The notes under the pieces are model-generated. The model did not search any database, was not told the DNA's origin, and worked only from the letters and a program-made list of their open reading frames with translations. 16,437 nt of DNA from Thermodesulfovibrionales bacterium (GTDB taxonomy: Bacteria > Nitrospirota > Thermodesulfovibrionia > Thermodesulfovibrionales > SM23-35). This document shows, in pieces, positions 6,442 through 14,499 of the stretch; position 1 is the stretch's first letter; every line of letters begins with the position of its first letter. Position numbers and translations under genes: made by a program. The DNA is taken from assembly GCA_022013235.1 (NCBI GenBank), contig JAKLQR010000175.1:1-16437 (forward strand), in the 5' to 3' direction.

Positions 6442-8370
6442 CTATAATGATCCGGTAAGTCTGAAAAAAATAACATTCGTGGTATAGTCGAAATCAGAGA
6501 AACTCGATGCCCTCTTCATAAAAATATATCCTGCATCAGCGAATACCCATTCCCTGAACTTATATTGCAACGCAAAGGCCCCGAAATAATAATCATCATC
6601 AAGTGGAGCGGTTCTCCCGCCATAGGTAAATTCATCCTTGTATGCATCACGGGTGTACGATAGCTTGATATCAGCGGTTATCTTTGCGGTAATTCTCTGA
6701 AGATACTCAAGTTCAACGGTGTCAGAGACGACGAAATCCGTTGTGGAAATGTCAGTCTCAGTTGTTCTTCTTGATGCCTTCAGCATGAGAGACGTCTTGG
6801 GGGTGAAGTGGTGGTCGATCTGCGCCTCGAAGATAAAATCATTGCTCGTCTCTGTCGCAGACGCAAAATCCTTCGCTCCGTATCCTGCTTTTATGCTTCC
6901 TTTCGACTTTGCAGTGATATCCCACTGTATCCCGCCGAAATAGTGGTGTTCCTGACTGTCTGAAAGGATATTCTTATCATAGGTAACATCGACATATTCA
7001 TATTCTATGAAGAACCTCGTCTTTGGCATGGCCTTATAAAACGTATAGGCTGACAGGGACCAGTCATAACGGTCCCGGTAATTATTCCGTGCCTTATCAT
7101 AATTGACGAGGAAGTAAGAAGAATCGACTCTGAGTTCGAATCGTTCGCTTATTGCATATTTCACAATAAAATTTGCGAGGTTCGTTCCGAACTTGTCGAG
7201 TGCAGCGTAAATGCCGCTCCCCCGGTCATCATGGGAATCTATATACTGATCCATGACTTCGAACGAGAGTCCGCCGCGCAGGTTATATTGAAAAAATCCC
7301 TCAAACTTGTGGTTCACGACGTCTTCTGATGAATGCTTTGCGAATTTCTCGATATCGGCATTATAAAAGAGATATACCTGATATCGTTTAAATTCGTCCG
7401 GCTTGTATCTGCTGAGGGAGAACCCACCCGGGGAGATATCAGAAGTTTTAATCCTGAGCAGTTTTTCATACACGTGGGGGACCGCCAGCCAGATACCGGG
7501 CGAGAGGACAGTGATAAAATCATCGTCCTTCTTATCATTGCTGTAAAAGACGTTGTCCGTATAGTATTCGGTAATGGAGAGGAAGGGATGCACAAACCCC
7601 CCTCTTTTTCCAAAGATGTCTCCTGACACCCTTTCCCTTGGCGTCCCGACCGGCAACCTCTCCGAGACCGCTTCCCCGGGAGTTTCCCGGATTATGTCAG
7701 GTGAAGGGGGAGGAGGCTCAGTCTTTGCGGTTATGACAGGCTGAGAGGGCTTATCGATCTCCCCGGAAAGAACAGTACTTCCCGGTTGCGCCTGAGGTTT
7801 TTCCGCAGAGACAACATAGGTGGTTTGCCCATTCCCGGAGGGTACTTCTCTTATCATTACCAGATACCCGGCTTTTTTCATATTCTCTGAAAATTCCTCG
7901 CCGTATTCCTTCATGGAGAAGTTCCTCACAACCAGGAGCGGGCTCTCTTGCTGTACAGCCCGAGGGTCCTGCACGAGTTTCCGGGGTGTTTCCGGAGGCA
8001 GTGAGTCTTGCGCCTCCTCTGACGAGATATTTTTTACGAACGTTTGTGGTGGTTTGTTGTCTGCGTGCGTCATCCCTCCCTGCTCACGGATATATACCCT
8101 GTATATTTCCTGATTTTCATTGGTGACGCCTGCCAGAATAACAGGTTCCATCCCCTCCAGTTCAAGTTCCTCAGCAAGCCGCTCTGCATTCTTCCTGACC
8201 TTAAAAGCCCCCATCTGTTTCAGGGTATTTCCCTGAGGGGTATCTTTTCTCTCCATAACGATTTTCTGATCAGTGGCATCAGCAGCCCGGATTGCGAAAA
8301 GATCGGCAGAATATAAAACCGTGGAGGGTAGAAGGAGGAATGCCATCAACAATACTATTCTTTGTGCCAT
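6442..8370 (-). CDS. Outer-membrane beta-barrel protein (BBP2-like) with N-terminal SPOR domains, likely polysaccharide porin
   Basis: This is a 642-residue protein. A signal peptide (1-21) precedes a SPOR domain at about 51-96 (hallmarks QMGAFKVRKNAERL and YRVYIREQG). A second, weaker SPOR-like unit lies at about 145-190. A Pro/Ser/Thr-rich linker (about 195-250) leads to a barrel from about 256 to the end. The barrel opens with the ITEYYTDNVF motif typical of BBP2-type proteins of exopolysaccharide loci, continues in alternating aromatic strands and ends in a short hydrophobic strand. SPOR domains bind peptidoglycan stripped of stem peptides, so this may anchor the pore to the wall. It is the first gene of the cluster, 98 bases before the OPX gene, and suits the role of barrel partner to a short OPX protein. 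A TAAGGA lies only two bases from the ATG. Confidence 0.8.
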   Translation of the reverse strand: MAQRIVLLMAFLLLPSTVLYSADLFAIRAADATDQKIVMERKDTPQGNTLKQMGAFKVRKNAERLAEELELEGMEPVILAGVTNENQEIYRVYIREQGGMTHADNKPPQTFVKNISSEEAQDSLPPETPRKLVQDPRAVQQESPLLVVRNFSMKEYGEEFSENMKKAGYLVMIREVPSGNGQTTYVVSAEKPQAQPGSTVLSGEIDKPSQPVITAKTEPPPPSPDIIRETPGEAVSERLPVGTPRERVSGDIFGKRGGFVHPFLSITEYYTDNVFYSNDKKDDDFITVLSPGIWLAVPHVYEKLLRIKTSDISPGGFSLSRYKPDEFKRYQVYLFYNADIEKFAKHSSEDVVNHKFEGFFQYNLRGGLSFEVMDQYIDSHDDRGSGIYAALDKFGTNLANFIVKYAISERFELRVDSSYFLVNYDKARNNYRDRYDWSLSAYTFYKAMPKTRFFIEYEYVDVTYDKNILSDSQEHHYFGGIQWDITAKSKGSIKAGYGAKDFASATETSNDFIFEAQIDHHFTPKTSLMLKASRRTTETDISTTDFVVSDTVELEYLQRITAKITADIKLSYTRDAYKDEFTYGGRTAPLDDDYYFGAFALQYKFREWVFADAGYIFMKRASSFSDFDYTTNVIFFRLTGSL

Positions 8371-8504
8371 AATCCTTATAGATACTTATTTTATGATATT
8401 TTTATAGTAAAAATACTAACATACACACTATAAAAAATCTACCTTAAAATAAAAAAAAACAGAATATACTGATAGTTACGTCATCAAATTACAACTATTT
8501 CTTG

Positions 8505-8541
8505 AGTGTTTTCTTTGTTATTCGCCCGGCAAGCAAACACT
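8505..8541. repeat. Inverted repeat, 11-base arms with one mismatch
   Basis: AGTGTTTTCTT (8505-8515) can pair with AAGCAAACACT (8531-8541), with one internal T-C mismatch and a 15-base loop. It lies 135-171 bases upstream of the barrel gene start and could be leader RNA structure or an operator. No T run follows on the minus strand, so it does not look like an intrinsic terminator. Confidence 0.4.
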
Positions 8542-8552
8542 TTAAAATTGCC

Positions 8553-8580
8553 ATTGTCCGGTTTGACCGGACAATCCGGA
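8553..8580. repeat. Perfect 10-base inverted repeat overlapping a second palindrome
   Basis: ATTGTCCGGT (8553-8562) and ACCGGACAAT (8566-8575) form a perfect stem with a TTG loop. The right arm also belongs to CCGGA-CAA-TCCGG (8567-8579), so two hairpins compete for the same bases. It could be an operator, a switchable leader structure or part of an interspersed repeat. Confidence 0.5.
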
Positions 8581-8593
8581 ACCTATTGAAAAG

Positions 8594-8640
8594 GCTGGAT
8601 TCCCTCTATGAGTCGTAGACCGATCAAGTCGGGGAATGAC
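8594..8640. repeat. Degenerate interspersed palindromic repeat (GGATTCCC...GGGAATGAC type)
   Basis: The ends GCTGGATTCCC (8594-8604) and GGGGAATGAC (8631-8640) carry the inverted GGATTCCC/GGGAAT core of a palindromic repeat type I recall from several bacterial groups. The interior here is degenerate. No coding potential is seen. Confidence 0.4.
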
Positions 8641-8743
8641 CGAAAAAGATCTGAAACAACTTTTAAGATATTTTGAGGATTCATAGCATAAATTGTTTGA
8701 TACATAGACGAAGAAAAGGAATTGATTGAGATATTGAGGGGAA

Positions 8744-9232
8744 CTAAAAGGCAGACGGGCTCATTACTCCACCGCCCCTCGCATTACCGGGCAGCCCTAT
8801 CTCTATGATTGACAACCCGGCAGCAAGTTGTGGTGAATAACCCAGTCCGGTCTCGAGGGCCTTTGCAACCTCTGCCGGACTTGCTCCTGCTTCAATCGCA
8901 CACCGGGAACAGACGTCAGAAGTTGCACCGGCGGCAAGTGCCCCAACAATGACCTGTTCGATATTGCCGCCACCTTCGATTGCGCAGCGTACGACGAGAC
9001 AGGCATCGTGACCCAGTTCAATGCTGGATTTCACGGTCTCTTTTGTATCCAAGCCATTTTTCAAGACCTGTTTCACGGCCGGGCAAATGTCCCTGGTTTC
9101 CTTGTATTCTTTCGCAACGGTATCTCTTACCGTCTCCTGGGCAAGGACTGCAGATATTGTTCCAAAAACAGTCATACACAATGTCGCAACAAGAAGCACC
9201 GCAAGTTTTCTTATGCACAGAACACTATCCAT
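8744..9232 (-). CDS. Small secreted cysteine-containing repeat protein of unknown function
   Basis: The chosen start at 9232 gives 162 residues beginning MDSVLCIRK, with a clear Sec signal cut near VLA/QE (31/32). Longer readings to 9295 would precede the signal peptide with an unlikely extension and would overlap the promoter. The mature part is mostly helical and carries two related units built on RCAIExG (82-88 and 110-116). Their cysteine pairs are 78/83 and 108/111, with a further Cys50, so disulfides in the periplasm are plausible. A third weaker unit may follow (about 126-146). I do not recognise a named family. A TTGACA -35 and an A-rich -10 lie just upstream with no Shine-Dalgarno. 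The gene is a separate unit from the cluster it precedes by 373 bases. Confidence 0.75.
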   Translation of the reverse strand: MDSVLCIRKLAVLLVATLCMTVFGTISAVLAQETVRDTVAKEYKETRDICPAVKQVLKNGLDTKETVKSSIELGHDACLVVRCAIEGGGNIEQVIVGALAAGATSDVCSRCAIEAGASPAEVAKALETGLGYSPQLAAGLSIIEIGLPGNARGGGVMSPSAF

Positions 9233-9239
9233 ACTTAAT

Positions 9240-9268
9240 TTTTTAACAAAAAGGGCATCCATTGTCAA
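9240..9268 (-). promoter_or_regulatory. Promoter for the secreted repeat protein, probably leaderless
   Basis: A perfect TTGACA (9268-9263) is followed after 17 bases by TAAAAA (9245-9240; four of six matches to TATAAT). Seven bases then lead to the ATG at 9232. Transcription would begin at about the start codon. No Shine-Dalgarno is present, which agrees with this reading and with the short start. Confidence 0.55.
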
Positions 9269-9312
9269 GGGAAAACAACAGGTTGAAGGAATCATTCAGC
9301 CACAGGGCGAAC

Positions 9313-9400
9313 AATCCTCCCCTTTACAAGGGGATGCTGGTGGGGTATTTTTGAAAAAATATTGAAACCTCCCCAACCCCTCCTTATAAAGGAGGGGATT
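9313..9400. repeat. MITE/REP-like palindromic element between hisG and the secreted-protein gene
   Basis: The ends AATCCTCCCC and GGGGATT are imperfect inverted repeats, each itself a hairpin. TCCCCTT (9318-9324) pairs with AAGGGGA (9328-9334), and CCCCTCCTT (9377-9385) pairs with AAGGAGGGG (9389-9397). The interior has GGTGGGG (9339-9345) against CCTCCCC (9368-9374) around a T/A-rich centre. This resembles interspersed elements found in many copies in some genomes. It may also serve as a terminator for hisG on the minus strand. Confidence 0.55.
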
Positions 9401-9437
9401 TTGAACTCTTCACTCAAGGAGTTACAGGGTTAGCCCA

Positions 9438-9503
9438 TATTATTCATCCATTGATCATAAGATACGGCAGATGCAGTATTCATCCGTGAATTTATGAATA
9501 ATA
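9438..9503. repeat. Perfect 10-base inverted repeat just downstream of hisG
   Basis: TATTATTCAT (9438-9447) and ATGAATAATA (9494-9503) are exact inverted copies. A third TATTCAT (about 9477-9483) can compete for the right arm. It sits right after the hisG stop, but it is AT-rich and lacks a clean T tail, so a terminator role is only possible. Confidence 0.35.
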
Positions 9504-9507
9504 CGGG

Positions 9508-10383
9508 TTACGGGATAACCTTGTTCAGTGGATACTCGACAATACCCGACGCCCCTGCCTTCTTGAGTTTCGGAATGAGGTCTCTGACGGTCTTTTCGTT
9601 GATCATCACCTCAAGCGCATACCACCCTTTGTCAGAGAGTGCGGATATTGTCGGTGAGTGCAACGCTGATAAAAGGCTCATGACCCGTTTCAGTGACTTG
9701 TCCGATACATTCATTTTCAGTCCTACCTGTTCTTCCGCTGCGAGGGCTCCTTTCAGGAGCATTACGATATTCTCCATCTTCTGCTTTTTCCACTTGTCCT
9801 GCCAGCTCTGCTTATTCGCAATGAACCGGGTGCTTGACAACAGAATGGTTTCGAGCACCCTGAGATTGTTCGCCCTGAGCGATGTCCCTGTTTCTGTCAG
9901 TTCCACGATTGCATCGGCAAGGTGGGGAGGCTTGACCTCTGTTGCTCCCCAGGAAAAATCCACTTTGGCTTTCACCCCTTTTGATTTCAGGTAACGTTTT
10001 GTGAACCCGACGAGTTCTGTTGCTATGCGTTTGCCGTTCAGATCCGTTACGGTTTTTATCCTGGAATCGTTCGGGACGGCAATGACCCATTTGACCGGCC
10101 TGAGCCCTTCTTTTGCGTAGATGAGTTCAGCGACTTCAAACACAGAGGCATTCTGTTCGAGTATCCAGTCTTTCCCCGTAAGTCCGCAATCAATGATACC
10201 GGCCTCGACATATCCTGCCACTTCCTGTGCCCTGATCAGCATGGCCTCGATCTCGGGATCGTCGAAAGACGGATAATAAGACCGGCTTGAGACGTTGATA
10301 TGATATCCTGCCTTGCGAAAAAGTTTTAATGTTGATTCCTGCAGGCTTCCCTTGGGAAGGCCCAGTTTTAATGTCTTGCTCAT
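9508..10383 (-). CDS. hisG: ATP phosphoribosyltransferase, long form with regulatory C-terminal domain
   Basis: HisG joins ATP and PRPP to phosphoribosyl-ATP, the committed first step of histidine synthesis, in the cytoplasm. The start at 10383 gives 291 residues opening MSKTLKLGLPKGSLQ, the usual HisG start, with AAGGA seven bases upstream. A frame open to 10485 adds 34 unrelated residues and is rejected. The catalytic part includes CGLTGKDWI (about 86-94) and the PRPP-binding stretch ELTETGTSLRANNL (about 175-190). The last 75 or so residues match the ACT-like HisG_C domain of long-form enzymes, which binds histidine as feedback inhibitor. Long-form HisG does not need HisZ. No other his gene is in the window, so it is transcribed alone here, divergent from mfd. 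Confidence 0.95.
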   Translation of the reverse strand: MSKTLKLGLPKGSLQESTLKLFRKAGYHINVSSRSYYPSFDDPEIEAMLIRAQEVAGYVEAGIIDCGLTGKDWILEQNASVFEVAELIYAKEGLRPVKWVIAVPNDSRIKTVTDLNGKRIATELVGFTKRYLKSKGVKAKVDFSWGATEVKPPHLADAIVELTETGTSLRANNLRVLETILLSSTRFIANKQSWQDKWKKQKMENIVMLLKGALAAEEQVGLKMNVSDKSLKRVMSLLSALHSPTISALSDKGWYALEVMINEKTVRDLIPKLKKAGASGIVEYPLNKVIP

Positions 10384-10422
10384 TGTTCCGTCCTTTCGAA
10401 CCTGTATGTACGGGTTTACGCT

Positions 10423-10450
10423 ATGATATAATAAACTAAATCTTTTGAAA
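10423..10450 (-). promoter_or_regulatory. Probable hisG promoter
   Basis: TATCAT (10428-10423; five of six matches to TATAAT) has a weak -35, TTTCAA (10450-10445), 16 bases upstream. It would give a leader of about 30 bases ahead of the well-placed AAGGA site. No attenuator or leader peptide is visible. Confidence 0.35.
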
Positions 10451-10490
10451 ATAGCTGGAGTTTCACCTGCAGAAATACAGTGCACAGCAG

Positions 10491-10519
10491 TTGATATTTT
10501 AGCATATCGCAGATATTGT
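10491..10519 (+). promoter_or_regulatory. Possible mfd promoter abutting the start codon
   Basis: TTGATA (10491-10496; five of six matches to TTGACA), a 17-base spacer and TATTGT (10514-10519) end four bases before the ATG at 10524. There is no Shine-Dalgarno. If the promoter is real, transcription starts at or just inside the ATG. The very short distance makes this less certain than the other leaderless cases here. Confidence 0.3.
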
Positions 10520-10523
10520 TACA

Positions 10524-13500
10524 ATGCCGGCAGACCTTACCTTTCTGAAAAATAGTATCAGTCAGCTCGATGTCCGGAACCGTATTTATAATCTTACCGG
10601 TTCTTCCCTCGCGCTTTTTCTCGCTCTCTGTGAAGACCCCTTTCTTGCGGTAGAATTGACCGAAGAGAACGCCCGGGAACTCCACGGAGATATCATCTTT
10701 TTCAGGGAAGCGCTGCAAAGAGACCCTGTCCTTTTCCTTCCTGAATCAAACGGCGCTCCGGTCTCCGGTGAACGTGCACAGACTATCTTCTCCCTCAGTG
10801 AAGATCGTTCGCTCGTGACTTCTTTCGCAAACCTTGAGACGTCACTCTGGTCCGGGAAACAGATCCGGGAAAAAATCATCCATCTTTCCCAGGGGCAGGA
10901 GATCGGAAGAGCAGAGATCGAAATGAAACTGGAAGAGGCAGGCTACAGGAAAGTTTCGCTCGTTACAGAACAGGGGGAATACAGCCGCCACGGATGGCTT
11001 ATCGACATCTTCCCCTCCACAGCAGAAGCGCCGCTCCGGATAGAGTTCTTCGGGGATGTGATCGAACATATAAGAATCTTTGATATCGATACCCAGCGGT
11101 CCGGCGAAGAAGTGTCCCACGCTCTGATTTTCCCGTCCGAAGACACACCTGGAGGGGACCCTCTTCTTGAAACGATGAAAGGAGCCCGGTCCTTTTTTTC
11201 CGATTCGCTCCAGGAGAGAGAAAATCTCCCGGACAAGAGCGTTTTCCTTTCACGATACGCTATAGCCGGCCCCGGTCATGACGCAGGAACACTCTCCCTG
11301 CAAGGGCTTGGGATTCTGCCCCGGGAGAGAAAGAATATGGAAGAACTTCACCGCGGCATCAAATCCCTGATGAGAGAAAATAGAATTATTCTCTTTGTTT
11401 CTTCACAGGGTCAGGCCGACCGGACGAGAGATATCCTCCAGGAAGGCGGCATCATAGCGCCCCTTATTGCTCATAGTGAAATCTTTTCATACGAAGGTGT
11501 TGTTTCCGTATCCATCGGCTGCCTCTCCTCCGGGTTTTTTACCCCGGGATTGCTGGTTCTGACTGAGAAAGAACTCTTTGGGGAAAGGCCGGGATACCGG
11601 CCAATCAGGAAATCAAGAGTTTCAAAACTGCTTACTTCACTCGATGACCTGAGACCGGGCGACTTCGTGGTCCATAAAGACCATGGAATTGGCAAGTTTC
11701 ACGGTTTGTACACACAAACTACGGAAGGGGTCAAAGAAGACCTTCTGCGTATCGAATACGAAGGCGGAAGGCTGTATATTCCCCTGCAAAGCATCAACCG
11801 GATCAACAAATTCCATACTGAGGAAGGTATCGTCCCAAAAATCGACAGGCTGGGCGGGAAAACGTGGCAGCACACCAGGGAGAAGGTAAAAAAGAAGATA
11901 CGCGAGATGGCAGAGAAACTTGTCACACTCTATGCGGCACGGGAGGTGATCAAAGGGGTTTCGTTCAGTTCCGACACTGAACTCCATAAGGAATTCGACA
12001 GCTTTTTCCCCTACGAAGAAACCCCAGACCAGATGAAGTCCATAGAAGATATTAAACAGGACATGGAATCGGAGAGACCGATGGACAGACTCATCTGCGG
12101 CGATGTCGGATACGGAAAGACAGAAGTTGCGATGAGGGCTGCATTCAAGGCAGTATACGACGGATGCCAGGCAGCAGTCCTTGTCCCTACAACCATACTC
12201 TGCGAACAGCATTACAGAACCTTCAAGTCCCGGTTTGCGGCATTCCCTGTGAAGATCGACTATCTCAGCAGGTTCAAGTCCGGAAGGGAACAGAAAGAAA
12301 CAGGGAAAGCCCTCGCGAACGGGGACATCGACATTCTTATCGGAACACAGAGCCTCCTCGGCAGGGACATCCTGTTCCACAGGCTTGGGCTCCTTGTCAT
12401 TGATGAAGAGCACCGCTTCGGGGTGAGACAGAAAGAAAAGATCAAGGAACTGAAAAAAGGCGTCGACGTGATCACACTCACTGCAACCCCGATACCGCGG
12501 ACACTTTCTATGGCGCTTTCGGATATCAGAGATATGAGTCTGATCGAGACGCCTCCTGAAGAGAGGCTCGCGGTCAAAAGCGTCATTTCTGTCTTTCATG
12601 AAGAACTCATCAGAGACGCGGTAATCAGAGAGCTCGCACGGAACGGACAGGTATTTTTTGTCCATAACAGAATAAAGGATATCGATAAAATTTCCGGCCA
12701 CCTCAGAAAGCTGCTTCCTGCAGCACGGATCGCCGTCGCACACGGACAGATGACGGAGAAGGAACTCGAAAAGGTCATGCACGCATTCTATGAACATACT
12801 CTCGACGTGCTCGTCTCAACCGCAATCATAGGCTCGGGGCTCGATATACCGACAGCAAACACTATTATTATCAACAGGGCTGACGCCATGGGACTTGCGG
12901 ACCTTTATCAGCTCAGGGGGCGCGTCGGCAGAGGCAATGTGAAGGCATATGCCTATTTTCTCATCCCCGGTGAGGACAGCATCACTGAGGTCGCAAGAAA
13001 AAGGCTGCAGGCGTTGCAGGAGATGAGCTATCTCGGCGCAGGGTTCAGGCTTGCACTAAAGGACCTTGAAATCAGAGGAGCAGGGAACCTGCTCGGCGCT
13101 GAACAGTCAGGACATATCCATGCAGTCGGGTTTGATCTTTACATGGAGATGCTCGAAAAAGCGGTTGCGGAACTGAAGGGAATTCCAATAGAAGAAGAGT
13201 TCGACCCGTCAATCAATCTCCGGGTCGATGCCTTTATTCCGGAAGAGTATATTGATGACATGACTGTTCGGTTAAGCACCTACCGGAAGATCGCTTCGTG
13301 CAGCACAGAAGAGTCGGTGAAATCTGTTGCCACGGAACTTGAGGACCGCTTCGGGAAGATACCGCAAGAGGCGGAGAATCTCGTTACTATCATGGGCCTG
13401 AAAATTATCGCCAGAAAGCTGCTCATCACAAAAATTCAGGAGGCGAATGAAAAAATCACGGTGCTCTTCTCTCCTGAAACGAGCGTTGAGCCCGGGGAAA

Positions 13501-13652
13501 TGTTCGCACTGCAAGAGAATCGTGACAGGACAATCCGGTTTCTTCCGGACGGTTTCGAAGTGAACCTGAAAGGCATAGCGCGCAAGGATATTCTCCGTGC
13601 AGTTTCGGCAATCCTGTTCGAGCTCGATACAAAACGGCCTTTACTTGTATAA
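10524..13652 (+). CDS. mfd: Transcription-repair coupling factor
   Basis: Mfd removes RNA polymerase stalled at DNA damage and recruits UvrA for nucleotide excision repair. This 1042-residue protein has the expected order. An N-terminal UvrB-like region (about 20-330, starting SSLALFLAL) comes first. A CarD-like RNA-polymerase-binding domain follows (about 375-450, GDFVVHKDHGIGKFHG). Then come the RecG-like translocase, with Walker A GDVGYGKT (526-533), DEEH box (627-630), TATPIPRTL and QLRGRVGRG motifs, and a C-terminal TRCF domain (about 895-1000). It is roughly 100 residues shorter than E. coli Mfd, mostly in the N-terminal part, while the motor is complete. The ATG at 10524 is the only sensible start after an in-frame stop at 10500. 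No Shine-Dalgarno is seen. It is followed immediately by the TPR lipoprotein gene. Confidence 0.95.
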   Translation: MPADLTFLKNSISQLDVRNRIYNLTGSSLALFLALCEDPFLAVELTEENARELHGDIIFFREALQRDPVLFLPESNGAPVSGERAQTIFSLSEDRSLVTSFANLETSLWSGKQIREKIIHLSQGQEIGRAEIEMKLEEAGYRKVSLVTEQGEYSRHGWLIDIFPSTAEAPLRIEFFGDVIEHIRIFDIDTQRSGEEVSHALIFPSEDTPGGDPLLETMKGARSFFSDSLQERENLPDKSVFLSRYAIAGPGHDAGTLSLQGLGILPRERKNMEELHRGIKSLMRENRIILFVSSQGQADRTRDILQEGGIIAPLIAHSEIFSYEGVVSVSIGCLSSGFFTPGLLVLTEKELFGERPGYRPIRKSRVSKLLTSLDDLRPGDFVVHKDHGIGKFHGLYTQTTEGVKEDLLRIEYEGGRLYIPLQSINRINKFHTEEGIVPKIDRLGGKTWQHTREKVKKKIREMAEKLVTLYAAREVIKGVSFSSDTELHKEFDSFFPYEETPDQMKSIEDIKQDMESERPMDRLICGDVGYGKTEVAMRAAFKAVYDGCQAAVLVPTTILCEQHYRTFKSRFAAFPVKIDYLSRFKSGREQKETGKALANGDIDILIGTQSLLGRDILFHRLGLLVIDEEHRFGVRQKEKIKELKKGVDVITLTATPIPRTLSMALSDIRDMSLIETPPEERLAVKSVISVFHEELIRDAVIRELARNGQVFFVHNRIKDIDKISGHLRKLLPAARIAVAHGQMTEKELEKVMHAFYEHTLDVLVSTAIIGSGLDIPTANTIIINRADAMGLADLYQLRGRVGRGNVKAYAYFLIPGEDSITEVARKRLQALQEMSYLGAGFRLALKDLEIRGAGNLLGAEQSGHIHAVGFDLYMEMLEKAVAELKGIPIEEEFDPSINLRVDAFIPEEYIDDMTVRLSTYRKIASCSTEESVKSVATELEDRFGKIPQEAENLVTIMGLKIIARKLLITKIQEANEKITVLFSPETSVEPGEMFALQENRDRTIRFLPDGFEVNLKGIARKDILRAVSAILFELDTKRPLLV

Positions 13653-13699
13653 TGGTTTCTGATACCTTTAAGGGATATTTAAGAAGGAGAATGGAAGAG

Positions 13700-14410
13700 A
13701 TGAACAAAAAAATCATTCTGATTTTTTTTCTGATCACTGTGCTCTGTGCCTGCGCTTCTGTATCGCAGGAAGATCAGAAACAGGCATACTTCCATTATCA
13801 GATCGGCATGTCATATTTCCATGACAACAATATCCAGCCTGCCTATGTCGAACTTCAGAAAGCCCTGGAATTGAATCCCTACGACAAACAGATCCATAAC
13901 GCGCTGGGCATCATATATCTCTCGAAACTCGAAGATTATCCAAAGGCTGTGGAACATTTCAAGAAGGCGCTGAAGTACGACGAGGACTATGCAGAGGCTT
14001 ATACAAACATCGGGAATGCATATGCGAAGATGGGGGAATTCAACAAGGCCATTGAATCATACAGAACGGCGATATCAAATCCCTTTTACCGGAATCAGGC
14101 CCTGGCATTATATAATCTCGGCATGGTATATTATAGGCTTGCACGATACGACCTGGCCCTTGATGCCTTTAAGGATTCAATACGGCGCTATTCAACCTTT
14201 CCCCTGCCGTATTACGGGATGGCGCTCACCTATAATGCACAGGGAATGTATGGCGATGCAGCTACTGCGATAACCCATGCGATAGAATTCGATCCCCTCT
14301 ATAAAGGGGACATGGAAAAGGCGAGCCAGGACTTCAAAAACAGAAAAATACAGGTAAAAGGCCAGGAAGAAAAAGATATCGCCAGTTATCTGGACATCCT
14401 CAAATATTGA
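13700..14410 (+). CDS. TPR lipoprotein, PilF/PilW-like
   Basis: The start at 13700 gives 236 residues, MNKKIILIFFLITVLCAC, a lipoprotein signal with lipobox L-C-A-C and Cys18 as the lipidated residue. At least four TPR repeats follow (about 28-205), including YVELQKALELNPYD, AVEHFKKALKYDEDYAEAY and AIESYRTAISNPFY. A PilF/PilW-type outer-membrane lipoprotein, which helps assemble the type IV pilus secretin, is the best match in size and layout, but TPR proteins are too alike to be sure. An earlier ATG at 13652 overlaps the mfd stop (TAATG) and could allow translational coupling. It would put 16 charged residues before the signal, and AGGAG at 13685-13689 better suits 13700. Confidence 0.82.
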   Translation: MNKKIILIFFLITVLCACASVSQEDQKQAYFHYQIGMSYFHDNNIQPAYVELQKALELNPYDKQIHNALGIIYLSKLEDYPKAVEHFKKALKYDEDYAEAYTNIGNAYAKMGEFNKAIESYRTAISNPFYRNQALALYNLGMVYYRLARYDLALDAFKDSIRRYSTFPLPYYGMALTYNAQGMYGDAATAITHAIEFDPLYKGDMEKASQDFKNRKIQVKGQEEKDIASYLDILKY

Positions 14411-14420
14411 ACCGCACATT

Positions 14421-14499
<79 letters not shown>

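Larger units (their letters stand above)
8371..8743. other. Gene-free palindrome-rich region upstream of the polysaccharide cluster
   Basis: No convincing gene is seen in these 373 bases. The part next to the barrel gene (8371-8470) is very AT-rich, with long A runs and a TAGTA-aaaa-TACTA palindrome at 8405-8418. It probably holds the cluster promoter, although I cannot pick one clear -35/-10 pair. Three inverted repeats follow between 8505 and 8640 and are listed separately. I checked for a sigma-54 GG-N10-GC pair and for a c-di-GMP riboswitch core on the minus strand and saw neither. Confidence 0.6.

Noticed and set aside
8636..8686. 16-codon plus-strand frame reading MTEKDLKQLLRYFEDS
   Set aside because: The composition is protein-like and it may be the relic of a gene. 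It has no ribosome site and starts inside an interspersed repeat, so I do not call it.
10384..10485. 34-codon N-terminal extension of hisG
   Set aside because: The residues do not resemble HisG, the extension overlaps the likely promoter, and the 10383 start has a good Shine-Dalgarno.
11637..12797. Long minus-strand frame (386 codons) inside mfd
   Set aside because: It lies antisense to the motor domain of Mfd, has no domain logic and no ribosome site. It is a codon-bias shadow.
13652..13699. Earlier start of the TPR lipoprotein at the TAATG overlap with mfd
   Set aside because: It would place 16 charged residues before the lipoprotein signal. AGGAG fits the later ATG better. Coupled translation remains possible.
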